Below are positions 22,701 to 33,110 of a stretch of 64,000 nucleotides of DNA, one piece after another (the first letter of the stretch is position 1; every line of letters starts with the position of its first letter). The notes under the pieces are model-generated. The model did not search any database. It was not told where the DNA came from and saw nothing but the letters and a program-made list of their open reading frames with translations. The stretch spans positions 6,264,501 through 6,328,500 of the forward strand of contig CM052358.1 of assembly GCA_028551475.1 (NCBI GenBank). Direction: 5' to 3'. The translations under genes and the position numbers were made by a program. Source of the DNA: Casuarina equisetifolia. Its lineage: Eukaryota; Streptophyta; Magnoliopsida; Fagales; Casuarinaceae.

Positions 22701-25354
22701 CGTAAAACTGATCAATCAATGGCAGGAACGATTCTAGCATTAAATTCATTTTTTAAAATTCCCTCTCATAGCTTATTACGATAACCAAAATATGTCCTAC
22801 CTTTTAAAAATATATTATCTGTCACTGTTTTAGACCATTGCCATTTTGCAGATGTGGATGGCGACGTTGCCGCCCACAAGCTGCCTTAGATCTGAAATAG
22901 CAACTAGATTGGCTTCTACATTTCCTACAGCTCATATCCACAGCTATTTGGAGTTATTTTTATGTTTTTTGTTCTTCGGCTGCGCGAGTTGCATTCAGTA
23001 TCAAGACCTTAAAGTTTAGACAACAGTAGTGGACAAATAAAGATACGCATCAATCTAGGTGACAAATAGCACTTCCAATTGTATGTAACGGCACTTAAGA
23101 AGAGCTTTCGTCGCTTAGCTACACAGGGAACCGAGACTCTAAGGGCTGCGTCATATTTCAGATCCCATTTTTTATTTCCTTTCCTAGATTTCCCTCTTTT
23201 ATTTATTCATAAACAATAACATCTGCAATAAATAAACATATGTAATCACATACATATGTTGCAGCCAGCGATACATTTTTCTGAACGTCAATCAGTAGAG
23301 AGACAAACACGTCCATAGGCATACAGCAAATCCAGTTTTGAAGACTTTTTCTTTTTTTTTGTGACCACACCATCAAGGATTAGGACCTGTATCCCAGTTT
23401 AACTTACTAACTCTCATCATTGGTACTTGTGTCCGAGAGTTTGGCGCTAAGGCACGAAGCTTTCTCAAGAAAAATATAAATGTTACTGGAGAGAGGGAAA
23501 CCTATTATGATTGCCAGAAATAATGGAAGCAGGGCATGTGCAAAAGTTGGACCATATGGCTTTAATTCACGAGGGGCTTTAAATGAAGGGAGCCTTTATA
23601 AACCATTACTAAATTTGGTTTCCTTTAATGAACCATCATGCTGTAGCAAGACAATCTTACTATATCAACATCAGCAAAAAGATTGAAGCCTATTATAGAA
23701 TAAAAACTTTTCAGATAGCTCTCTTCCATACATGAAAGAAAGCAATGGAATTTGGATCACACGATTAAATTCGTAATGTACTTTTATCCACTTATCCATC
23801 AAATGACTAATCATTTGCTCCTTCATAGTTTTTTTTTCTTTCCAATTTTTCATGGCCTCTAGGATCAATTCTTGCAAATTACAAGATTAAAATTCCTGAA
23901 CAACGTGTACAGTGATGGCCAGGAAACTACGAAAGTAGTTGGCTTTACGAGTAAAAACTGAAATAGAAAACAAAATGGAAAAAGGAAGAAGAGAAGAAAT
24001 AGTATATATGGTAAAAGAAAAGAAAGGAGAAAAGAGTGGTAAATCAAGTACAGGAGGCAAATTGATGTACGAGGAGGCGTCAACGCCAATTTATTTATAC
24101 TGTCTCTTTTGACCAATGAAGAGTTGGAAAAGGAAATGATGCAAGGCGAAAGGTTAAAGACAGACAAAATGGAATTCACCCCACCACCTCCGACTTCAGA
24201 GGCCACGCACACTCAACAAAAACAGCGCGGTAATATGAAACGACAGCTATTGAAGATGGATGGTCCCTCGTTCTGTTTTGTCTTTTAATATCACTCAAAT
24301 TATTCTTTTCCTTTTCCGGATGCCTCCCAACTTTTTCTGCTCACTTTTGAACACACTGACATTTACAAGACTTTGGATTGGGGTGACCACAAGTCCTCTT
24401 GATGTGCAATTACGCTTTATGGTTTGTAGTGCTTGCAAACTTTCACACCTAGCCTTACTCTTTTCTGCTGCTACATCTCTGCAGATAAAAGCCGAATAAT
24501 CAAAGGTGAATTAAAAATCGGCTGCCAGAGAGTATCCGGTCAAGTACTTCCAAATATGAAATCCAACGAGGGGCTATTTCTAAGGTCTTCAAGTTTTAGG
24601 TAGGTGCTATTTGCTAAACTAAGTATCTGAGGTCAACTAGGATAGGGTTGCACATAATTAGGATAATCGGAATTTCCTACTTGTTTGGGATTTTATTATT
24701 TCAACAATCAGCTGTTCATATTTATAAAAGAGCAGCATCCAAAGGGTGGACCAAGTTTCTCATATTCGTGCGTATATATCTCCACAACTTTGTTTAATGC
24801 TTGTCTTTCTCTAATCCCTGAAATTCTAGCGATTAAAGGACAAACTAGTGTCTCAACCAGGTCAATGATGCATCCCCCTAGGGACTTTTTCTGCTTAGGA
24901 AGAGCCACCTAGGTCCTTCGACATCATAGGCACTCATGTTCAAAAAGAGTGTGATTCATGTAGCGGCATGTGCTGGGGAAGCTACCTAGTCATATCACGA
25001 GAATGATTTTGTTCAAATCAAGCATCTTTTTTTTTTTTTCACTTTGATGATGAATCAAATCAAGCATCTTATTTTGCAACGTATATAGCCAAAAGCAACC
25101 TTTTTAGAATGGATTAGAAAAATAAAGTTTAAGGATCCATCAACTAAATTCAGCTGATCCATGATTTGCAAATCTTATATTGGCTGGCCTACTTTGTTGC
25201 ATGTTGATCTTATAAAATTAGGTTAACGCCGAGATAGGAAGAAAGTTTCATGCAACCCAAGTCAAATTGCATAGAATATTGAAGCATGCCCTTTTTGACG
25301 AAAGTCATATGAAGGCCCTAGCAAGGACGTTTAGTAAATGAAGATAATACATGT
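19710..25354. other. Upstream region of the BELL gene and intergenic DNA, no gene recognised
   Basis: No exon with family features was found on either strand. A block at 21290-21620 is less AT-rich and contains clustered motifs (see the separate entry). An AAAAT pentamer repeat lies at about 21221-21255. Small open frames (21672-21896, 23480-23686, 23865-24212, 24260-24499, 24685-24912) are low-complexity or lack any domain. Confidence 0.45.
21373..21515. promoter_or_regulatory. Cluster of TGACAG (TALE-type) and CACGTG (G-box) motifs
   Basis: The identical decamer TTGACAGCCC occurs at 21373-21382 and 21459-21468. CACGTG occurs at 21430-21435 (within GTCACGTGAT) and 21510-21515. TGACAG is the core bound by KNOX/BELL heterodimers, and CACGTG is the core for bHLH and bZIP factors. 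The cluster lies about 1.8-1.9 kb upstream of the inferred BELL gene start. That it regulates this gene is inference. Confidence 0.35.
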
Positions 25355-26205
25355 AGACATCCTAAGTTTTTTTTTTTTTTTTTGGGTGAAAAGGTAAATT
25401 GTATTAATAAATTTTAAAATATAGATGCATGAAAGCATATCCCAGTATTACAGAAGTTATCATATCTATGGAAAGATAAAAGTTAGAAGCCTCCAAATTT
25501 CACTTAAAATAACATTTCTTTGGAAAGATTTTATATTTTTAAACAAAGAAGCTCTTCTACTTACCACCTTCTTTACTTTGGCTAAGAGAATAGGGATGTC
25601 AATTGCTTTCTCGTGAAAACGTCTTCTATTTCGTTCAACCCATATATAATAAATGCATGTTAAGAAAGATAGTTTAAGAAATTTAGCAGCTAAATCTTTT
25701 TCTTTAATTACTTTAATAATCCATTATAGCTCTTCATTCCATCCTCCAATGTCACGTCGGATTCTATTTTGGACGAGAATATTTTTTCAAATCATCTTTG
25801 TCCATGTACATTAAAAAAAGAGATGACTTTTGTTTTCTAAATGAGACTTACAAAAATCACAATATATATTTTTCGAAGGAAGCCATCTTACAACTTCTAT
25901 TGTCGTAGAAAGTCTATCTCTACAAACAAATCATCCAATGAAATTATGTTTACTAATGCCACTAGTCTAAATTAAATTATATCAATTCACAGTTGCATCA
26001 ACTTCCCAAAGATCATTATAAATTTTTTAACAACAATATGTAGAACTAGAAAGAACAAAGGCAAGTATAGGCCTTAATTTGAGAAGATCCCGCTAACTCT
26101 AAGCCATAGTACCTTTTATGTCCAATTGCATTACTGAAGTTCTTTTACATTTTGTATTGTGAATCCATTTACTCCATAATGAAGCATCAGACATCCTAAG
26201 TTTTT
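25355..26205 (-). mobile_element. 5'-truncated LINE (non-LTR retrotransposon) with target-site duplication
   Basis: The 17-base sequence AGACATCCTAAGTTTTT occurs at 25355-25371 and again at 26189-26205. Between them lies an insert whose plus-strand left end is a T run (to 25383), that is, a poly(A) tail on the minus strand. Translation of the minus strand across about 25915-25796 gives RLSTTIEVVRWLPS, then CDFCKSHLENKSHLFF. This matches the zinc-binding region at the end of LINE reverse transcriptases (zf-RVT: RL.T...R...C..C....E...HLFF). Only the 3' end of the element is present and it carries stops, so it cannot move by itself. Confidence 0.85.
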
Positions 26206-28519
26206 GGTTTCAATGTGTCATTCACTTCCTTCAATGGCGTAGGAATTCCATGCCTCCATCCGTGACAATATAAGCTTAAAAAACAACATCGTAAACAATT
26301 GAGGTTTAAATATTCAGGTGACATGAATCTTTCCCCAAATTGCATAATCATAGTTCAATTATATACTAATCGCTTATTCCTACATTAAGCCAACAAGCAA
26401 AAAAAAAAACTAAAAAAATATGGTAAGCCATACCTAATGATGTTAAGCTTTAACCAACAACTTCCCTTGAATGAGGTATCTCTAGATACTCAAGAATGAA
26501 GTTAAGCAACCGAGAACGTGGCATATTTTTTGCTTAAAAATCAAGCCTCGTGACTCTCTCACACCACCAAACCATAGTATTTTAGTAGGTTAGGTTTCCT
26601 CTTCCATTGGTCCATAAAGTTGAAATCTATCGAGGTTGAGACGTATATGATGAGAAAAGCCTACTCAAACCTGCCATTCATGTCACACAAGAGTCATTCA
26701 AGATTATTGTTTATTTTAGAGCAAGAAACAAGCTACTAGTATTTACATAAACAAGGAAACAATATAGAAATGCTTTTGTGTGGGGCCAAGTGTTAAAGAT
26801 ATTCGTCACCTTTTAAAGTCCAAGAAGATTTCTGATGTATCAAAATCTGTCATATTAGATTTTGGCTATTATGTTATGTTATCATATGTCATTAGTTTAT
26901 CATTATGACTGTTGAAGAAGTAAAACAATTACATTTTAAACTTGATTAAAGTATTGAGGATGGCAATGGCGACACGTTTTTGCAGCTTCTTTTCCACTTT
27001 CCGAGTCACTGGGGAAAGAAACGTTTGAAAATCTACACACCTTACCTTTTTTTCTTAATTTTTTATTCGATGTGCTGCCATAATACACCATTGAATAGGA
27101 GAAGTTCAGGATGATTTAAGTTGGATGTCATTGAATATGATGTACTCAATGCGTCTAACACCTCAATCCACTTTATAAAATTAAAGCAACGCAAAACCAA
27201 AGTTTTAAAGGTGTATGACCATAGTGGTAGAACCTAGCTGGTGCAAAACGCCAAAAGCACCCCTCTACGCTGTTGACAATAATATCCTAGGAACTAAGAT
27301 TAGATAAATTAACAACAGGATTGGAGTCACCCCGGCCGAATCTTCATCCAAGGGTTGTTATTCTTGGGACTTGCGAAGGAAACAGGCATGTCCCTCTCAA
27401 GTGGGTCACTTTCCTCCAAGATGATTACATTAACTAAGGGACCAACATTCTCATAGTATGGCTCCACCCTTTTCGAGATAAATTACTTTCTTTTTGATGT
27501 TTTACTTTTCTTTTTTTTCCATTTTCACCTTTAAGAGGGAAAGAGAGAAAGCAAAAAAGAAAAAGAACAGTATTTATGTAAGTTAAGAGAAGGAGATAAA
27601 TAGGAAAGGAAAAGAGGAGGACAAGCATTAAACCATATGGGTGCAACAGTGTCGGGTCTGGCGGGCTTTCAGGCATGGCCCCATGCAGAAAACGACCTGA
27701 AATTATTGAAAGCATACCTCTTTCTGTAACAAATGGGGGTGTTGTCTTATGAAGGGTATATCTATAAGATGGTGGTCCTCTGTGGGCATGAGGGGTCCAC
27801 GTGGCAGAGCCGGCAAGGGGTGGCCACGGCCACGAGGAGCTAAGTGGTCCAAAGGGATCGAGCGGGTGTTGTAAATTCCAACACTTGTAAAGAAAGGAGA
27901 GGGTGCCAGGCTGGTGAGCAAGAGCGTGGGTGAGAGAGACAGTGATTTCTCATGGCGGAAAAGCAGCTCTGCAACGAGGACTCTGGTATTGGCTCGACTC
28001 CGAAGGCTCTGCACACAACCCATGGGGTCAGAAATGCATTCTCTTAACTTAACTCAAAAAATGAGTACGGTCTGCCAAAGGGATTCTGCTTTTTCATTTC
28101 CAGGTCTTCAACCTGATGTCAAACTCATCGTTGACAAGATATGAACTTTCAATTTCAAACTCTTCTTGACCATACAAGAATCATGATTTGACAGAGAGAA
28201 GAAAGGGAGATAACATGTTGGTACAACTTGACTATTATATATCGACTGCTTTCTTGCAGCCACCAAGTTAATTCAAAGTTTTGGTCCTGCCTGAGAGATG
28301 GATATCAATATCCGTATTAAGCCCAGAGTCCACCGAGGATGGATATGCAAAAGTTATCTGGGCTTGATATGCTTTGACTCATTAAACAAAAAGGCCAGTT
28401 GATTTGTAGATTAGGCCAGGCCCATAAATTTTGGTAACATTCTACTTTTCGATTCCAGGAACTTCTAAATCCAAGAACCATTCTCCGGGATTAACCTCTT
28501 TCGATCTTTTACTTTTTAA
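26206..28519. other. Intergenic sequence, no gene recognised
   Basis: AT-rich until about 27.2 kb. The segment at 27.6-28.05 kb is richer in GC and has an open frame on the minus strand (28023-27703) starting MGCVQSL and ending just before a donor-like AGAGGTATGC. It shows no recognisable domain, so I do not call it a gene, though a leader exon or non-coding transcript is possible. Confidence 0.4.
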
Positions 28520-30101
28520 AGTTAATCCCCATTAGAACACAAATATCGTAATATAATGTGAAAGTTGCTGTTATGCGCCTTTTTTTGTTCTTTTGTTTCT
28601 GGATTTCTCTTTGGTACAATACTTTTGCAAGGACGAAGTCTAAGTGAAAAAAAAATATTAAATAATGTTTAAATGTAAAAAGTGTCTTTCTAACTCATTA
28701 TTTAACTTTTAAAATAATCATTAAGCATGTTTCTAATATAGTGTTAAAGTTCAAATATGTTTTGTATGTAGTGGCACTTATTTTAAATAATTTAATCTTG
28801 AGTTCAAAATATACTTCAAATGATCGCTTAGTCAACTAATTTAGTAGTGAGTTAACAAAAGCTTTAATAGTAAGGTATAGAGTTCGACACCTTGTGTTTG
28901 AGTTAGGCATGTGTGTTGTAATATATATATATATATACATACATATATATACACTCTTCAAATGCAAGATAATATTAATGATGAAAGTCTTGTATAAAAA
29001 AAAAATTATCATTAAATAATGTTTAAATATAGAAATCATCATTATCTTTTATTAGACTTTAGACCACTTATTTGTTTAACAGATTGTATCAATAAATAAA
29101 ACATCACTAAAGATGCAAAACCAATAGTGAGTGATTCTAATATTTCTTATCTTCCTAACTTATGATTTTAACTTTTAAGCATATTTCTAATATAATATTA
29201 AAGTTCAAGTTAAATCCTTTAAACTTTCATTTAATTTCAAATTCATCAAATATGTCCAATATTCGGGTGCACTTATTTCACATAATCCAATCTTGAGTTC
29301 AAAGTACACTTAAAGTGCAAAAGATGTTAATGACCAAAATCTTGTATGAAAATATAGTGATCATTAGATAATATTTTTATAAAATTATTTTGTATAAAAA
29401 TTATATTATAAAACTATTTTTTTATTTTTATAAATATATGATTTTATTCATCTAAAAACAAGAAAATACAAAGTTTTAGGGACATATCTTAGCGTTATAG
29501 CCTATCTAAGAAAAAATCAAGTTCAAAATTTTTCAACTATAACACAACAAAATATTAATCACAAAAAATTTAATATTTATAAATAGAGATATTTTTTCAT
29601 ATATTATTCTCTTGATCATAGCCAATAAGATTGATATTTTGATAACCTTATTTTGAAAATATTTACGATTTCATTCATACCATATACAATAAATACATGT
29701 TAAAAAAAAAGTTTAAAAAGTTTTACAACTAAATTCTTTCATTTAGTTACTTTAATCATCAAAAGTAATTATTTTATAAGACTTTAGACAATTTATTTAT
29801 TTGTAACAACTTTAGGCAAAGAGAACAGCTTGCAACGAGGATAAGCTGTAGTTGCTGTTCAACAGATTGCATTGATAAACAGAACACCAGTATAGATGCA
29901 GAATCAGCTGTGGGTATTGGCTGTTTAACAACTGGACTTCAGAGAAAGATTTTTCTTCCAAGGAAGAAAGAGAAAGAGGGAAAAAAGAAAAGAAAAAAAA
30001 AAGACCACCATTAGTAGAATACAGAGAAATCCAACGGCCGATGGATTGTGATGGAGAAGCTCTAATTTAAACAAGGAACTGAGCAATTACAAAGGCTCTT
30101 G

Positions 30102-30533
30102 TTATTGTTCATGAACATCGACTTGAGCCACACAGAAGAGCAAGGACCTGAAAACGCCTTGAAGGGAAGGACAAAAGCCGCTCCCAGAACTGCGGTTGGG
30201 CTTGTTCTTCACCTTCTGCGTATCCTTCGGCCGCTTCTTTGTTTTTTCCCCGCGCTTGGGTTTGTTCTTCACCTTCTGCGTATCCTTCAGCCACTTCTTT
30301 GCTTTTTCCGTGACCGTCTCTTTCTTACAGAACGTGTAGCTTCTGAGGTAGTTCTGCCTGGAAACATACCTCTCATGGTAGACTAGTCTTTCGTTGTTGG
30401 TAGGAGGGCTACCCGTCTCTCTCTTCTCGTTGTCGCTCACCTTCTTCAAGAACTCGGCGTCTGCTTCCGCCCACTGGCGGAGCTTCACAAAGTTTACTTT
30501 TACAGGGGATTGGGCAATGCAGCTTGAATTCAT
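30102..30533 (-). CDS. Small lysine-rich protein of unknown function, copy A
   Basis: A single-exon frame of 143 residues. I start at the ATG at 30533 (MNSSC) because the paralogue at 32909 starts there and only from there on are the two alike; the frame runs open further upstream. A TAAATATATA element at 30611-30620, about 80 bases upstream, suits a TATA box. Seen: an N-terminal region with SPVKVNFVKLRQWAEADAEF, a motif RQNYLRSYTF in the middle, then a strongly basic tail in which KDTQKVKNKP occurs twice 20 residues apart. No signal peptide, membrane segment or catalytic motif. I do not recognise the family. The basic tail could serve nuclear targeting or nucleic-acid binding, which is a guess. 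Conservation of the frame in both copies suggests a real gene. Confidence 0.6.
   Translation of the reverse strand: MNSSCIAQSPVKVNFVKLRQWAEADAEFLKKVSDNEKRETGSPPTNNERLVYHERYVSRQNYLRSYTFCKKETVTEKAKKWLKDTQKVKNKPKRGEKTKKRPKDTQKVKNKPNRSSGSGFCPSLQGVFRSLLFCVAQVDVHEQ
30201..30315. repeat. 60-base internal tandem repeat in the copy A gene
   Basis: CTTCACCTTCTGCGTATCCT starts at 30207 and again at 30267, exactly 60 bases apart, so the reading frame is kept and the peptide KDTQKVKNKP is doubled. The same duplication is present in copy B (about 32566-32680), so it predates the tandem duplication of the gene. Confidence 0.85.
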
Positions 30534-30745
30534 GGTAACCTTCATGATCAGCTCTCTCTCTTCACTGATCTTCATGCCTTCGTCCCCTTTAGCGCTCCAT
30601 ATTGAAAACCTAAATATATAGGCAGGTTTGTCGGTGGACGAGACTACCCTTTTCAAGATACGCAGGTTTCTTAGCAGCGCCTTTTTTTCACAGAAAAATT
30701 TTTCCCATCAAAACCGAATTCCTCTTTTTGAAATTTAAATTACCC

Positions 30746-32303
30746 ATTAATATCGTAATACAATGTGAAAGATGCTGTTATGCGCCGTTTTTGGTTCTTT
30801 TGTTTTTGGATTTCTCTTTGGGACAAAACTTTTGCAACAAAAGTCCAAGTGAGAAAAAAATTATTAAATAATGTTTAAATGTTAAAAGTGTCTTCCCAAC
30901 TCATTATTTAACTTTTGTAATAATCATTAAGCATGTTTCTAATATATTATTAAAGTTCGCTTAGTCAGCTAACTTACTAAGTTAACAGGAACTCTAATCA
31001 TGAGATTTGGAGTTCAACACCCTATATGTATGAGTTGGGTGTGTAGGTTATAATATTAAAAATATATATATATATATATATTCCAAATGCAAGACAATAT
31101 TAATGATGAAAGTCTTGTATGAAAAAGAAACCATAATTAAATAATGTTTAAATATAAAAATTATCATTATCTTTTATTATATTTTAAACGACTTATTCAT
31201 ATCAACTTTAAACAAAAAGAAAGGCTTGTATCAAGGATAAGTTGGAGTTTCTGTTTAATAGATTGTATTGATAAACAAAACCATCATTAGATAATGTTTA
31301 AATATAAAAATCATCATAATCTTTTATAAGACTTTAGACAACTTATTCGTATCAACTTTAAGCAAAAAAAAAAAAAAAAAGGCTTATATCGAGGACAAGT
31401 TGAAGTTGTGGTTTAATAGATTGTATTGATAAACAAAACGTCATTAAAGATGCAAAATCAATAAGTGAGTGATTTTAATATTTCTTATCTTCTTAACTTA
31501 TGATTTTAACTTTTAAGATAAACTTTTAAGCATATTTATAATATAGTATTGAAGTTCAAGTTGAATCCATTAAACTTTCATTTAATTTCAAATTCATCAA
31601 ATATGTCCAATACTTGGGCACACTTATTTCACATCATCCAATCTTGAGTTCAAAGTACACTTAAAGTGCAAGAAATGTTAATGATGAAGATGATCATTAG
31701 ATAATATTTAAACATAAAAGTTATCTTTCAAAATTATTTTTATATTTTTATAAATATATGAGTTTATTCATTTAAGAACAAGAGTGTATAAAGTTTTAGG
31801 GGCGTATCTCAACCTTATAGCTTATCTAAGAGAAAATCAAATTTAGAATCATCTAATTATAACACAACAAAATATTCATCACAAAAGATTTAATGTTTCT
31901 AAATAAAAATATTTTTTCATGTATTACTCTCTTGATTATAGCCAATAAGATTAATATTTTAATAACCTTATTTTGGAAGCATTTACCATTTCATTTAAAC
32001 CATATACAATAGATACATGTTAAAAAAGAAAATTTAAGAAATTTTATATCTAAATTATTTTCTTTAGTTACATTAATCATCAAAAGTAATTTCTTTTATA
32101 AGACTTTAGACGATTTATTTATTTGAAACAACTTTAGGCAAAGAGAAAGGATTGCAACGAGGATAAGCTGGAGTTGCTGTTCAACAGATTGTATTGATAA
32201 ACAGAACACCAGTATAGATGCAGAATCAACTGTGGGTGTTGGCTGTTTAACAACTGGATTTCAGAGAAAGATTTTTCTTCCAGGGAAGAAAGAGAGAGGA
32301 AAA

Positions 32304-32334
<31 letters not shown>

Positions 32335-33110
32335 AAAGAAGACCACCATTAGTAGAATACAGAGAAATCCAACAACCGATGGATTATGATGGAAAAGCCC
32401 TAATTTAAACAAGAAACTGAGCAATTACAAAGGTTTTAGTCGCAAAAACCGGAAGGCTCTTGTTATTGTTCATGAACATCGACTTGGGCCACACAGAAGA
32501 TTAAGGACTTGAAAACACCTTGAAGGAAAGGACAAAAGCCGCTTCCAGAACTGCGGTTGGGCTTGTTCTTCACCTTCTGCGCATCCTTCAGCCGCTTCTT
32601 TGTTTTTTCCCAGCGCTTGGGTTTGTTCTTCACCTTCTGCGTATCCTTCAGCCACTTCTTTGTTTTTTCCGCGACCGTCTCTTTCTTACAGAACGTGTAG
32701 CTTCTGAGGTAGTTCTGCCTGGAAACATACCTCTCATGGTAGACTTGTCTTTCGTTGTGGGTAGGAGGGCTACCCGTCTCTCTCTTCTCGCTGACGCTCA
32801 CCTTCTTCAAGAACTCGGCGTCCGCTTCCGCCCACTGGCGGAGCTTCACAAAGCTTACTTTTACAGGGGATTGGGCATCTAAACAGCCACCAATGCAGCT
32901 TGAGTTCATGGTAACCTTCTGATCAGCTCTCTCTCTTCAATGATCTCGATGCCTTCGTCCCCTTTAGCACTCCATATTGAAAACCGAAATATAAAGCGGG
33001 ATAGGTTAATAGGCAGGTTTGTCGGTGGACGAGACTACCCTTCTCAAGATAGGCAAGGTTTCTTAGCAGCGCCTTTTTTTCAAAGCAAAATTTTTTCCGT
33101 CGGAAAAAGA
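30746..33110. repeat. Tandem duplication, unit B (about 2.4 kb)
   Basis: This is the second unit of the tandem duplication, in the same orientation as unit A. It is longer mainly because a block of about 145 bases (around 31195-31330 and 31330-31445, both with TAGATTGTATTGATAAACAAAA) is doubled and because of a GA microsatellite at about 32312-32334. It holds the gene at 32463-32909. Confidence 0.85.
32463..32909 (-). CDS. Small lysine-rich protein of unknown function, copy B
   Basis: A single-exon frame of 148 residues from the ATG at 32909 (MNSSCIGGCLD). It is nearly the same as copy A: SPVKVSFVKLRQWAEADAEF, RQNYLRSYTF and the doubled KNKP-rich basic tail are all kept. The main difference is 15 extra bases after codon 6 (residues GGCLD), which keep the frame. 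Most base differences are scattered, and the frame stays open over its whole length. A possible TATA box (AATATAAA) is at 32988-32994. Function not recognised. The paired retention suggests that both copies are, or recently were, under selection. Confidence 0.6.
   Translation of the reverse strand: MNSSCIGGCLDAQSPVKVSFVKLRQWAEADAEFLKKVSVSEKRETGSPPTHNERQVYHERYVSRQNYLRSYTFCKKETVAEKTKKWLKDTQKVKNKPKRWEKTKKRLKDAQKVKNKPNRSSGSGFCPFLQGVFKSLIFCVAQVDVHEQ

Larger units (their letters stand above)
28520..30745. repeat. Tandem duplication, unit A (about 2.2 kb)
   Basis: The unit runs from AATATCGTAATATAATG near 28542 to the TTAGCAGCGCC segment near 30670 plus a short AT-rich tail. Its left part (GTTATGCGCC, TTCTTTTGTTTCTGGATTTC) is repeated at 30777 onward, and its right part (the gene and its promoter) at 32461-33110. 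It holds one minus-strand gene (30102-30533) followed, downstream of the gene, by about 1.5 kb of AT-rich repeat DNA. Confidence 0.85.

Noticed and set aside
23865-24212. 115-codon hydrophobic minus-strand frame
   Set aside because: The Leu/Phe-rich peptide comes from A/G-rich low-complexity DNA; no membrane-protein family is recognisable.
27703-28023. 106-codon minus-strand frame starting MGCVQSL, ending near a donor-like site
   Set aside because: No domain, no partner exon found downstream on the minus strand, composition not clearly coding.
30099-30621. Plus-strand open frames opposite the small lysine-rich genes (also 32520-32882)
   Set aside because: The repeated Leu/Phe-rich peptide is the antisense reading of the lysine-rich tail. 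The minus-strand frame has its own ATG, TATA-like element and better conserved length.
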